Assembly (NCBI RefSeq): GCF_024713975.1
Contig: NC_091102.1
Span: forward strand, 8,003,001 to 8,067,000
From: Paralichthys olivaceus
Taxonomy: Eukaryota; Chordata; Actinopteri; Pleuronectiformes; Paralichthyidae
Direction of reading: 5' to 3'
Length of the DNA stretch: 64,000 nucleotides
The number at the start of each line of letters is the position of its first letter. Within the stretch, counting starts at the first letter, position 1. Positions 40,588 to 56,499 of the stretch are shown piece after piece. The translations under genes were made by a program, and so were the position numbers. The notes beneath the pieces were generated by a model. It was given only the letters and a program-made list of their open reading frames with translations. It was not told the DNA's origin and ran no database searches.

Positions 40588-43500
40588 ATGTCTCTGGAGG
40601 AGGACTCATTTCTAACAGGCCCCGAGGACACCAGGGGTCCTGTGCTTCTGAATGTTTCCAGAGTGTCTGAGGACTCCACAGAGCAGCACCAGTACAACAT
40701 CTGGCTCCCTGGCATCGTCATCGCCGCCGTCTATGGGATCATCATCATCGTGGGTCTAGTCGGAAATGTCACTTTAATGAAGACGTGTTTGTTGGTGAAG
40801 TCCATGCGGACGGTGCCCAACTTATTCCTGTCCAGTCTGGCTCTGGGGGACCTGCTGCTGCTGGTGACCTGCGCCCCGGTGGACGCCAGCCGCTACCTGG
40901 TGGACGAGTGGCTCTTTGGCCGCGTTGGATGCAAAATGATCCCGTTCATCCAGCTCACCTCGGTGGGAGTCTCCGTGTTCACCCTCACTGCTCTCTCCGC
41001 TGATCGGTAGGCCAACAAATGGAGGGGTTGTTTTTGAAATTTTCGTTTTAAATGTACAAAAACAAAATTTGAATTCACACCTCAAACATATGGGTTGTTG
41101 AAAATAAATGAAATCCATGCAGAAGAATAGAGTATTACGCTCTTAACTTTTGTTCCAATCTTGAGCTTGCTCTGGGTAAAATCACGTTTTTTATGCACAG
41201 GATTACATTTCACCCCAAAAGAGAAATTCTGCAAATCTTATTTAAACTGAGAAATTCTTTCAATGGGTTTAATGTGGAATCCAATGCCTGGGGAGAAATT
41301 CCTCTGATGATCCCTGAATTTGGTCTGAGATAGTTTCTGCATTATCCCGGATGCATTTTCAGTATAGTAGGTAGTAATGTGCATAACACTTCTCACCCTG
41401 GCATGTTTAGTGCTGATAAAAACGACAGAGGTGAAGGAAAATACAGAGCAAAACTGCCTGGGAGCAATTGGTGATTAGTTCACCTCAAAAGAATGTCCCC
41501 ACCTCCAGAAGCAATGCTTTAAAATATTGAGTAAGCTACGTGTAGGTCAGAGTGGAAGGAAAGAGCCAAAAAAACAACAACAATCAATCAAATTGTATTT
41601 GTAGAGCCCATATCTAAAGTTCACAACTTGTCTCATCCTCTGTCCTTGACCCTCAACAAGAGTGAAGAAAAACTACCCAACAACATATTAACGTAAAAAC
41701 ATCCAAGAGAGCAACATTTGAGGGCTCCCTCTCCCAGGATGGAGAGAAGTGTAGTAGATGTTGTGTGTAGCAGAGCACATCAACAAAATAACAATATTTA
41801 CAATGTTGATGAGAAAAGACTGAGTCTAACATAAATGTTGTTGTGAGTCAAAGTTTGTTCAAATTGCTACACAGTAACATTCACGATATCATCTCTCATG
41901 TATTTACTTCCCCTCACAGAAAACAAGTGATGTAAGTGATGCAGTAATAATCTGCTCATGCCTGTCGCCAAAACCTCTTTCTTGTTTTTAAGAGACATTA
42001 TATTATTTATTTATATTTATACTTTATGTGATATAAGAAAAAGCTCGGTACATAGTTGGTTTTCTCTGCACTATGAATTAGTATTATATATAATACTGGA
42101 GAAGATCTGCTCCTCAGCGCTTATTTCCCCTTTTCCTTTTTGGAGATTGCTTCTTGTGTGTCTTCTTTTTCTTCTTCAGCGAACTTCCTGTGTGCAGCTT
42201 GCTCTCCATCGAATCTTCTGTTGGCAGCTTGCTCTTCTTTGTGGGTGCTTGCCTTTTGTCAGTCTCTCTCTTGAGAAGCTCATGCGTTCGTTTCAGCTCC
42301 TCTTCAAGCTGGCTCTGTCGGCTTTTCAGCAGGTCAGTCTGCTCCTGGAGAACCCTGTTTTCTTCCTCAAGAGACTGCACTTTTGTGCTCCACTTTAGCT
42401 CACTGCTCTTTAGCTCATTCTCCTTTTGAGAAAGCTCAGCCAGACTGCCAATATTGGCTTTGGTGCGTGCATGTTTTTTCTCAGTCTCAATCGCAAAGAG
42501 CTCATGCATTTCTTTCAGCTTCTCCTCAAGCTGACTCTGTTTGCTTTCATGCAGGAGACCCCAGATTTTCACAGACTTAATCATAGTCCTGCCATTATAG
42601 AAGGAATCTCTGAGGTCCTTCACAGTGTCCAAGAGCTGTAAGTACTCAGTGGTACTAAATAGGACTGGTTCACAAGTCTGAAAGAGAGAAACTTACATTT
42701 AGATCATTATTAAATCTCCACACCCATAGTAACACAAGGTAGGAGAATAACACATATTTCTACAGCTAGATCTACTTTAGTCTAAGGACAGAGCTCCTTG
42801 AAACACAACCCAACAGAGAGTAACATGTAGCCACAGCCTGGAAATCAAATTAATACATATCACATGATAACAAAACCACAGTGAAATGAAAGTGTTGGGC
42901 TCAACATCTATTGAGTTTTATGGGGGTACGGATAAACTGTAATTCAAATTCTTCATGACGTGAATAAATAACAGGGAAAAGCTTGCTGGCCAAGAGCACT
43001 GAAAGAAGACAAATGAGAAAATCTTACCAGTTTTCCTTTTGAGCCCATTTAGGTTATTGTTTCAGTAAAATTTATTTCAAGAGTTTGTCTTTCTCGTCTC
43101 AGTATGCAGTTCATCCTGAACATGAAACCATTTTGTTGGTTACTTAATTTATTTTCCCGCAGTTTAAAACTCAGCACAGGTTTCAAAAGCTGGCCTAGTC
43201 TACCAATTTGTCCTCATCCTATAGGTACAAAGCCATCGTCAAGCCGCTAGACAACCGAAGGTCCAGCATCTGTTTACGAGTGGGGGTGATCTGGCTGCTC
43301 TCTATGATCCTGGCGATTCCTGAAGCTGTCTTCTCTGACCTGCACGCCTTCACCACCAGCCACACCAATGAGACGTTCATGACCTGTGCGCCCTACCCTC
43401 ACGCCAGGAAGCTGCACCCGCAGATCCACTCCATCGCCTCCTTCCTCATCTTCTACATCATCCCACTCTTCATCATAACTGTCTACTACTGCTTCATAGC

Positions 43501-44005
43501 TCGCAGCCTGCTCAGAAGCTCTGTGGATATCCCATCTGAAGGACACCTTCACCTCCAGAAACAGGTCTGTGTGAGGAGTCCTCTGTTTATTTTACTTACA
43601 CTGTGGTCTTTACATGAACCATATCAGGAAATAACACAAATCTATTAAGTCCCCAAAATACTAGGTTAGAAAAAATATTTTTTTTCATTTCAGATCAGGT
43701 CCAGGAAGCGACTGGCCAAAACGGTGCTGGTGTTTGTTGGCTTGTTTGCTGTCTGCTGGCTGCCCAGTCACGTGATCTACCTGTACCGCTCCTTCAACTA
43801 CGACCAGGTTGACACATCGCTGGGCCACTTCATTGCTAGCGTGTGTGCTCGAATCTTCGCTTTCACCAACTCCTGTGTGAACCCGTTTGCTCTTTACCTG
43901 ATGAGCAAAAGCTTCAGCAAACACTTCAACAAGCAACTATGCTGCACGTCTCCCAGACGGTTGAACCACCAGAATAGTGCAAGTACTAACATAACCACCG
44001 TTTGA
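40588..44005 (+). CDS. grpr: Bombesin-family GPCR, best match gastrin-releasing peptide receptor, complete
   Basis: Three exons: 40588-41006, 43225-43564 and 43694-44005, giving 356 residues. Seven hydrophobic helices are visible, with SADRY at the end of helix 3 (residues 137-141), a Cys115-Cys194 loop pair, CWLP in helix 6 and NPFALY in helix 7. N22 lies in an N-glycosylation site and a CC pair near the C-terminus fits palmitoylation. RSMRTVPN-like loop 1 ([10 protein letters not shown]) and [10 protein letters not shown] are closest to GRPR. The four positions reported to separate GRPR/NMBR from orphan BRS3 read Gln122, Pro196, Arg285 and Ala305, all of the ligand-binding type. Family knowledge: the receptor couples through Gq to phospholipase C at the plasma membrane. 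Both intron positions match the family. NMBR or BRS3 is the alternative name. Intron 1 hosts an antisense gene. Confidence 0.9.
41581..41845 (+). repeat. Dispersed repeat in grpr intron 1
   Basis: The copy begins 'aatcaatcaaattgtatttg' and contains 'tgtccttgaccctcaacaag', 'ggctccctctcccaggatgg' and a closing AT-rich 'aacaaaataacaatattta'. I recall this order as an abundant teleost interspersed repeat. It has no coding capacity. It ends about 270 bases before the nested gene's stop codon. Confidence 0.65.
42006..42011 (-). terminator. Poly(A) signal of the nested coiled-coil gene
   Basis: AATAAA on the minus strand about 100 bases beyond the stop codon at 42114, still inside grpr intron 1. 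Confidence 0.5.
42114..43048 (-). CDS. Unrecognised coiled-coil protein with basic tail, nested antisense in grpr intron 1
   Basis: Two exons: 43028-43048 (ATG at 43048, MGSKGKL) and 42114-42677. The short exon ends CTG followed by GTAAGAT; the long exon follows a strong TTTCTCTCTTTCAG acceptor. Both are in phase 0 and together give 194 residues. TAA lies in frame directly before the ATG, fixing the start. Residues 8-49 ([20 protein letters not shown] onwards) look globular or helical. Residues 50-150 are heptad-rich and charged, typical of coiled coil. Residues 154-194 are Lys/Arg-rich, ending [10 protein letters not shown], and could act as a nuclear or nucleic-acid-binding tail. Residues 54-80 and 128-154 are an internal duplication with 17 of 27 identical. 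I do not recognise the family. The intact frame, splice sites and start argue for a real gene; a recent retained TE-linked copy is the main alternative. Confidence 0.7.
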
Positions 44006-44077
44006 AAACATCCTGGTTTTCATAAACTTTAGCTGGACTGGGGGTCACATCGTTGGTTGCCACCCGCCAGTAAACCG

Positions 44078-44083
44078 AATAAA
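44078..44083 (+). terminator. grpr: Possible poly(A) signal of grpr
   Basis: The first AATAAA downstream of the stop codon, 73 bases away, lies inside a dispersed-repeat fragment. A second AATAAA occurs at 44286-44291, so which one is used is open. Confidence 0.4.
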
Positions 44084-44499
44084 GAAGAAACAGATCTTTT
44101 CATACAACATCGAAAGATTCCAAAAATGTTTCCAAAAATATGAGTTGAAGGAAGAAAAGCAGACATGTCCTTTATGAGCTGGGTATTTTGATGGTTGAAT
44201 GGTTAAAACCAGTTGAAGTTTGCAATCGTTGTTGGGCTCAAAATAGCAGAAACACTGAAATAACTTCCTTTTCAGCATTCACACCAATAAATTCAAGCAT
44301 TGAAATATACTATAAACATACAAATGAGCTCCATTTTTAAATATGTATATTGTAAATTACATCTGTGTGGATTTAGTTTAAAGGAATTATGTCAAATGTT
44401 TCACACCCTAATCACGTTTCTTTAGGTACAGATGCATTTGCTGTTGTTTTTAAATGTTTTTATTTCCATATAATAATGAAACTCTATCTTCCTTCTGTT

Positions 44500-44625
44500 G
44501 CACTGACAGCTCCTAAAAAGAGAAGCCTAAGCCTCTCCCTCGCCACCTGGTGGCTGGCTGCAGTATAGACAATACTTCCCCCTTCGCCTATGTTAATGTA
44601 TGGGAATGGACCAAGCTTACAAGTC
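44500..44625. mobile_element. Partial copy of the 5.35-kb MITE family
   Basis: The stretch shares the block 'acctggtggctggctgcagt' and the adjoining 'cctatgttaatgtatggga'-type sequence with the family seen at 5351-5593. The terminal repeats are not both recognisable here. It lies about 0.5 kb beyond the grpr stop codon. Confidence 0.5.
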
Positions 44626-45789
44626 CAACTACACATTAAACACACTTTTCCCAAAGATGGGTTGAGTCATTTTAAGTAGTAGTTATTACACTGAAACATG
44701 AATATACATATATTCATATTTTCATCCCCCAATTGCTCATGATCTTGATGTTCAAGATGGCAGACTTTGTATACAGGATATTTTGTATTCATTTCTGGAC
44801 AGTGGGAGGAAGTGGAGACAAGACAGCCATCTTTATTCCATGTTAACCTTTTGACCTCTGAGGACCTTCTCTTTGAGTGTGGCCTGGCCCCTCCGTGTAC
44901 ATTGGGAACTTTGGCTTCATAGAAAATGTCAACAGCCAAGTTCTTGAATCAACCGTGAACTGGGTGTACACCACTGTCAAAAAACTTTTGCTGTTTAGGT
45001 AAAGAAACGTCAAGTGAGATCAGCTCAAACCAGATTGTTCAGGTCTCTGCAGAGGAGACCTTTGAGGTTGGCATTTGAGAATGGGAAGTGAATTCCCTCT
45101 GTGAAACACCAGCCATGAAAATAAAGTACTCTCCTCGGTTTCTCAGATCCTTGTCTCTTACTGAAATTTACAGGAAATTGAAAAATACAAACTTTCTGTT
45201 CTCCATACAGGTATAAATGAGAGGATTTGTTTCTTACATTATGCACACCCAGAAATTTAAAGCATATTGCACGACTCTGCAGCACATCACGATCTATTCA
45301 TTTTAATATAGAGACTGATGGCATGCTGTTATTTCTTGGAATGCTTTTTACAAAATACAAATGAACTCTCAGTGAATACAGAGGTTTGCTCATTCTACAT
45401 ATTCTGTAAGAACCTGTATTACAATATCAAAGTGAAGATTTAGTATTGCACTCATGCAAAACTGTCATGGTGGACCATTATATATTATATCAATATCACC
45501 TTTCAGACATCTGCACTACCCACAATTCAACTTTGATTATTAACAGATCGTTGTACGTTCTGGTGTGTTATGCTAGTTGCGGGCCGGCTGATGTGGCTCT
45601 GAGCTTGCCTTATGCAGAGACATGGCGGGAGCTATTGAGTCGCTTTACTCTGTTGACCCAAACTCCCTGGAGCCACCAAAAACTATTTAACCACCAGTTA
45701 CTTTCCTTAAAAGTATACATATACATCACAGTGGCTACAATATGAATATAACTGATCTCTGAACTCTTTGGGAACAGTAATTATTATAC

Positions 45790-46034
45790 ACATCCATTCT
45801 TTGACAGTGGGCAAGAGGCTGGTTACAACAGGCCACCAGCAGATCACAGGGCTGATATACAGATACAGACAACCATTCACACCTACGGACAATGTAGAAT
45901 TGCCAAACAACCTAAGCGGCTTGTCTTCGGTTATATGGGAGGAAACAGGAATACCCAGCCACGCCAGGATTCAACGCAAGGACCTTCTTGCTTTTAGGCG
46001 ACAGTGCTAACCACTGCACCAATGTGCCGCCTGA
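45790..46034 (-). repeat. tRNA-like-headed dispersed repeat
   Basis: Read on the minus strand it starts GGCGGCACATTGGTGCAGTG, then GTTAGCACTGTCGCC and AAGAAGGTCCT. It continues into the reverse of 'cattcacacctacggacaat' and 'ttatatgggaggaaaca'. This is a decayed copy of a very common teleost family. It reaches to within 80 bases of the asb11 stop codon. Confidence 0.7.
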
Positions 46035-46113
46035 TAAAAGACATGGGATGGAAAAAGCTATAATTCTCTAAATGTGAATGTCTTTGCCCACTCCTCAAGC
46101 ATCGTGGAGATGT

Positions 46114-46119
46114 TTTATT
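46114..46119 (-). terminator. asb11: Poly(A) signal overlapping the asb11 stop codon
   Basis: On the minus strand the gene ends TAC CAA TAA AAC, so AATAAA shares bases with the TAA stop. No other AATAAA was seen in the next 100 bases. Confidence 0.55.
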
Positions 46120-49100
46120 GGTAGAGGAGGAAGTCATGGATACTGTGAGGAAGGAACAGGCTGGATGTTCTGTGCAGTCGACTCCTTCCCAGACTTCTGC
46201 GAATACTGAACCGACACAGCTGATACAGAGTGCACAGACCTGGGCAGAGGAGACAGAGCAGGGTTGGCACGAGGGAATGAATGAATCAGTGTTAGATTGT
46301 GTGTATAACATGAATGCGAGGGCCTTCATACTTTACAACACACCTCTTTTCTGTAGTGTGGTTCTCACTGTGCTGTTTGGTGCTGACAGGTCCAGAGGAG
46401 TTTTGCCCTCCGTGTTCCTACAACACGCGTCAGCTCCAAAGTCCAACAGAAGGTCCACGACGTCGGCTCCTCCGCCTCGAACTGCAGCATGTAACGGACT
46501 GTCCTGTCCACACCCCATTTGAACGTCTGCTCCTACATGTGCACAAGCAGAGAGGGTTTATCTCCTGGATAACTGAAGCACACCACAACCAACATGTTTC
46601 CTCCCAGACTCCACCACTTTGATGAGAAAAAGTAATAATACAGAGTGAAAATCTGCTGCTATAATGGAAACATTATAAGATGGGAACTTAAAGCAGAGCT
46701 ATGAATAATATTAGATTATTTGCAGCCCAGCTTCAAGCCATAAACATTACACACTTCTCTGATCTGTGAAAGAGATTAGAAACAAGCAGTTACCATGGCA
46801 ACCAAGGTTGTAGAGATGACAGTATGATGATGTCGTTAAAAAACAAAAGTCATTATTTAGACATCTGTGTCTTGGAAAGCTTATTCCATCACAAGTTACC
46901 CAACACACAAAATTTATATAGGATTCACAATTCAAAACCCAAAGACATTCAGTCACACGACAATAAAAGCATCAAATCCTAAGTGATTGCCAAAAAAGTT
47001 ACTGTTGATCAAATCATAAATAAGTTAACTTGGGCTTGCAGGTCAAACTTTTTGTATTAATTAGATTCAAAAAATTTTTTTTTTTCCTAACTAAGTCAGT
47101 CATGCATCTTGTTTGCACACTGCCAGTCAAGCCATCAGCAGCGACCTGGTTCAGTGTCTTGCCCAAGGATACTTCAGCATGCAATATACAACATAGTATA
47201 TGCTTACACTAGTATGAGAGGGAATGGTCTGACAGGAGCACATAGGTCGATATTGTTGTCTTTGGTTCTTCTTGCCAAACTCAATTGTGATCGTTTTATC
47301 AACTGTACATTTAAAAGTGACCTCTTATATCTTAAAACATCAGTGTACTGATTTATTAAATGGAATACACAAGAATGAACATTAGCTGAAAAACATTCAT
47401 TGAAGAAACAGGAGAAGGATAATATATCTGTTTACTTTGAGTACTTTATACTAGATAGGTGTGGAGCATGAGCAAAGAAAGAATCCATTAAAGTTTGGTG
47501 CAGATCCAGATAAGTGAGTGGATCCAAGATTTCTTTTTGTAACAATATGAGTTTTTATTGATTTCACATTAAAATAAGTCATTGATATTGATGAAACAAT
47601 TATCAGGTGTGTTAAGGTGATATCCACGAGTGTGTGAAACCTGTCGCAGATCCAAATAAAAATCTGGAACTACTAACTTTCAATATGGTTTCCCAAAAGT
47701 ACTTTCGGCCTTGGGACTGTGTTTTTATATTTTATTTTACTTGCTGTGTAACTGACAGTATCTTTAAAGCACTCAGAAATTCAAATGTAATATCAAAAGA
47801 AATCAAAGAAAGTGCAAATTTGCGGTCACAGATTGATTTTACCTGTGTGAAGCAGCACCTCCACAGAGACAGCGGCTCCAGCTGTGCAGGCAGCATACAG
47901 CGGAGTCCCCACTACTGGCAGCTCCAGGTCAACATGTGCCCCGTAGCTCAGCAGCAGCTCCAGACACTCTCTGTGGCCTGATGGAAAACACCTCAGCGTC
48001 AGAGTCTGAGCAGTGACAGATCTTTAACACCCATACATGTTTCCACATACACACCTCTCTTCGCGGCCTCGTGTATGGGCAATGCCAGCTGATAGGTGGT
48101 GCTGATGAGGGCACTGTGCTGCAGGATGAGCCTGACACAGGCAGCACTCCCGCTGCTGCAGGAGTTGAAGAGAGGGGTGGCGCCATCTGTGGATACTGTG
48201 TTCACCTTTGGAAGGATCATGAAGGCACGTGATTCCACTGCATAATTATTACTGCACAGTTGTACATAGTTGGATATTTAGTCACTAGCCTCACATGGGA
48301 GATACAACATTAGAAACACTCCCCTGCTTAACGTTTTCCATCTTTAAAAGTAAACATCAAGAGAAGGAGAGAGACCAGTAACTATCTTAAAAACTGCTAT
48401 GGCATCTGTATGTTTTGCGAAATTCTCATGGCTAAGTCCAAAATTTTTCTGGTATTGCACCCTGTGTGTTTCCTTGTTGAGCTAAAGTGGAGTCATAGAA
48501 ACACAAACAGGGAGCTTTTAACTAAAAAGACTAATACTGGAAGATAAGCTCTTGATTTAACTCCAGATAAAGTACAACATTCTCTTTTAATGCAGAACAA
48601 AGACTTTGAATTTGGTCCATCATACAAATACACACTACATTCCTCCAATGAAAGTTTCCCAATTCTGTTTTTATGCTGGAGTTCCAACGTCATCTCATTC
48701 CTTCAACTGAAAATAGGCAGCGCCCTTACATTTGCACCTTTGTCCACCAGGAACTTGGCACACGCATAATGTCCACCGAGACAAGCTTCATGCAGGGGAG
48801 AGACTCTGTCCATGGAGAGTGTGTCCACGTGGAAGCCCTGCAGGAAATATAAGAGAATCATCAGGTTTTTCATTCATCATATGAGCATCTATCATAAATA
48901 TCAAGACAGAGCTGGGTTATGTTTACCTGAGCAATGAGGCTACGGAGGTGGAGCAGTCTGCCCTGGTAGGCGGCCTCATGGAGAGGAGTCCTGTCCGACC
49001 AGTAGTCTGACACACAAAAAACAAGATCAGTCAGGTCTCCATGTTCAGGAAAGTCCCAGATAGATGGTGCTCTCTTTTAGATTGAGATGGCCTCATCCGA

Positions 49101-49556
49101 ATACACGTTTATCTCGTTTTTTCAGGCCCGGACCAACCCTGAACACCCAAAATCACTGAACAATACACACTCTGGGTTTTGATGACCACTGTGGAGCAGG
49201 TCAACAAAACCTCTCTGCAAAGTTTCCATGTTTTGCTGATCTGTAGTTTCAAAAACGTAACTGTTAAAAAACCTAGAAAACTATGAAGACATGTATTTTT
49301 TGCTTTAATACAAAGATGTGCTATAGACAAACTCCCTGTTGCCGAAGTTTTGATCAATTGTTGATGAAAAATAAATCTTAATCGATTGTGTGAGCCTTGT
49401 TTCTCCCAAAACACAAAAAACTGAGCCGAATTGACCAAATAGAAAATTATAAAAACACCTACCAGCCATCAGTGAGTTGCATGCCAGCCCCCCATAGATA
49501 TACAAGGGCCTCTGCCAAGTTGGGCACAGGGAAACCTCGGTTTGAACAGCAGCCAT
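46115..49556 (-). CDS. asb11: Ankyrin repeat and SOCS box protein 11, complete
   Basis: Seven exons: 49463-49556 (ATG at 49556), 48927-49006, 48730-48837, 48055-48205, 47843-47977, 46344-46532 and 46115-46239. All phases agree and give 293 residues. About six ankyrin repeats are visible, with TPLHEAAYQGRLL, SPLHEACLGGHYACAK, TPLFNSCSSGSAACV, LPIHEAAKRGHRECLELLL, GTPLYAACTAG and SPLHAAVRGG as repeat starts. The last exon encodes a SOCS box (LYQLCRFSIRRSLGRSRL, then LPHSIHDFLLYQ), which in this family recruits elongin B/C and cullin 5 to form a ubiquitin ligase. GRLL, LIAQG and GGHYACAK favour ASB11 over ASB9. Zebrafish asb11 is known as a Notch-pathway regulator through DeltaA turnover. The neighbouring piga is also its neighbour in human Xp22.2. 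Confidence 0.93.
47465..47710 (+). repeat. Copy of the GGTGCAGATCC dispersed-repeat family
   Basis: The stretch contains 'gaatccattaaagtttggtg', 'cagatccagataagtgagtg' and, further right, 'agatccaaataaaaatctgg' and 'cggccttgggac'. It lies in the asb11 intron between exons 5 and 6. Confidence 0.6.
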
Positions 49557-50483
49557 GATGAAAATGAAAGAGCAGCAGACTTCTCCACGACTGTCCAGGA
49601 CTCAAGCTCTCCCAGTCGGATACACAATCCTGGACTCGGCCTTCCTCCCCCTCTTATGTGGGTCCTTGGCCACCTCCCCCACATTACCACCTTCCGCCCA
49701 CCCTTATCCCAGTCCATGGATTTAGTCTACTCTACATTACAGTATGTGCTAAACAATGGTTGTGGGAACGGGCCTTCGCTGATGTACCTTGAAGAAAACA
49801 CTTAGTAATGGGCATGTAACCGGCTCCAAGCAGAGGGACGAACAAAGACATGTTTCACACTCTCCATATTTGGGAGGTTTAAGAGCTCTAAACTGTATTT
49901 CATCTCACCAAATCTGTTATGTGTGATTGGGAACTTTCTGTTATGACAGCACATTGTAAGCTAAAGGCACAGTTGTATCTTACTATAAAAAAGTCTGCGG
50001 ATTCAAATATTCTGTCTCTTACTTACAATAAAACACATCTACATCCTCTGACATTTACCATGATGAGAACTCTCCTTGAGTCTCTTTACAAATTTGTTCT
50101 ATGGTCACATATCTGCAGCTCTTGTTATCATTGCAAATGTAACACATGACAAAGTTCAGTATTTAAAGCTGTCTCCATACTCAACTCACAAGGCTTTTTT
50201 TGCAGATGTGATATAATCTCCGACCTCCAATCACGACGCTATGCTAATCTGGACTGTCAGCCTTGAATAGCCCCGCCATCCCAACTCTACCACCTCCCGT
50301 TTCACAAGTTCTTTGTCTTTTGTCTGGCACTCCTCATTCCACAGAGCTGTTGCTTTTGTAAAACTAATTGTAAGCAAAAAGGCTCTCCAATGTCTTTCTG
50401 GGCGTTTTTTCCTTGCAATATAAAACTGGAGACAACCTAAATAAAACACAACGTGAAAACAGAAGAAATATTTGAAAGTACAC
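49557..50483. other. asb11-piga spacer, no gene seen
   Basis: The stretch must hold the asb11 promoter (minus strand) and the end of the piga 3' region. It is AT-rich and no repeats or exons stand out. Confidence 0.5.
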
Positions 50484-50489
50484 TTTATT
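50484..50489 (-). terminator. piga: Probable poly(A) signal of piga
   Basis: AATAAA on the minus strand about 400 bases beyond the piga stop codon. Confidence 0.5.
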
Positions 50490-50885
50490 TTCTGGAGTGG
50501 ACAGTCTGGGAGTCACACAATCATCTTAAAAACTCCCAGGTTTTATATTCAGTAAATCACAGAGGAGAGAAAACGTAAACAAAGGAGTTAAATTAGTGGT
50601 ATCAAAATAAAATAAAGATTTGCCCAAAACATAAAAACAAGACTGAAAATAATTTACTGCAATTATGAACAATGGAACAGTAAGAGTATTATTTTGTCAG
50701 CCCTTTTACTCACTCTGGTCAGTGCCTTTTAAAATCTGTATACCAAATCAAAAAAGTGCTTATTACAGTCTCGAGGGCTCCTGCAGATTTCCATTTTAAT
50801 TTGTAAATATAAAAATAGAGATAAAATGCTTTCACACAAGGTCCCTTTGATAGGTAAATGTAAACAGTGTTTGGGGTTAGCACAT

Positions 50886-55437
<4,552 letters not shown>

Positions 55438-55473
55438 CGCAGGTTCCTTGTGTGGCTGTGCGCTGCAGCAGTA
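55438..55473 (-). other. piga: piga 5' UTR segment of the first coding exon
   Basis: A minus-strand acceptor (CATCTTTTACAG) precedes base 55473, 36 bases upstream of the ATG, so the first coding exon is not the first exon of the transcript. It pairs with the donor at 56384. Confidence 0.6.
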
Positions 55474-56383
55474 CTGTAAAAGATGAATTCACTGTTACTG
55501 CATCCACTAAAAATTAACTTAAAACAGCAACAACAGCAATAATCAGTCAGTAAGTTAACAATTTGTTTTTTTGGCTGGGCCGGCTACAGTTGTATAAACA
55601 TCCCCATCGCTGACCACTTGGCTGGGATAGGTTTACTGCTACGATTTTTGTCCTCAATTATTCAATTGATTATCTGACCTAGAAAACCCCAGAAAAATGA
55701 ATGAAGAAAAAATGCTTATCACCAGATCTCACAGCCTGAAACTTTTTGTAATTAAATGTCTTCTTTTAACAATAATTGAAAACCCTAAATTATTCCGGTG
55801 ACAATAATGTTGAATGTAGTAAATACGAGTATTCTAATGCAATCCTCTAAATCATTGCAGCTCTAGATGTAATACTTTTACTACAGATTGCAGCAAACAA
55901 ACACTTTCAGCTCTATATGATGCAATTTGAGATGTTTACTTCCTTTCTCTACAGTCGTCCAGTATGAACACATGTCACAGTACATGTGCTTTAAGTGGAT
56001 AAGGTTTATAACTGCATTAAAATCAGCCCATTACCCAGGAATCCCCCAAATGCTGCTGCCTGTACAGAAGACGCTTCACTGGCTGTGGTGGCATCTCTCT
56101 GCTGTGCAGCGTTCCAACTGTTTTAGGGTGAAATGCTCCTTTAAGTTGGATTTGCTGACTATTCTGCTCGTGTCACGGTGAGTCTGTGATATTTATCATT
56201 CACACTCAGGGTCCACATAAACGTCTTCACAGTGACGTTTACATATAGAGACGACGTTTCTAAGCTGACATGATCGTCTATTTCCACATCTATTAGCATC
56301 AAGCTAACCCCCTTCCTGCAGAAATGCCCTCTTCGTTGACATTTGAACAACATGTCGTTCACGCTGTTGGAAACTGAGCTTAC

Positions 56384-56480
56384 CGTGAATAAGATGTCAC
56401 TTTCGTTCCGGCCTGTGAAAACACACGGAACTATTTATTACGTGCAGATTCATTTCTGCTCACTAGCCTCGAGCTAGCCG
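56384..56480 (-). other. piga: Probable untranslated first exon of piga
   Basis: A minus-strand donor, CACG followed by GTAAGC, ends an exon at 56384. Upstream are CG-containing words ('tcatttctgctcactagcct') and, near 56531, TGATGACGTAG, a CRE-like site. The 5' boundary is a guess. Confidence 0.5.
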
Positions 56481-56499
56481 CTTAGCCACCCGTGTCAAC

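Larger units (their letters stand above)
44006..46113. other. grpr-asb11 intergenic region, no gene seen
   Basis: It holds the recurrent fragment at 44051, the partial MITE at 44500 and the dispersed repeat at 45790-46034. The rest is AT-rich DNA without supported exons. The genes on either side are convergent, so only 3' ends are expected here. Confidence 0.55.

Noticed and set aside
40588-44005. Calling the receptor BRS3 or NMBR
   Set aside because: The four diagnostic binding residues exclude the BRS3 type, and loop and helix motifs match GRPR better than NMBR. A tree has not been made, so some doubt remains.
46115-49556. Calling the ankyrin gene ASB9
   Set aside because: Residues around the second to fourth ankyrin repeats and the SOCS end LLYQ fit ASB11 better; ASB9 ends differently.
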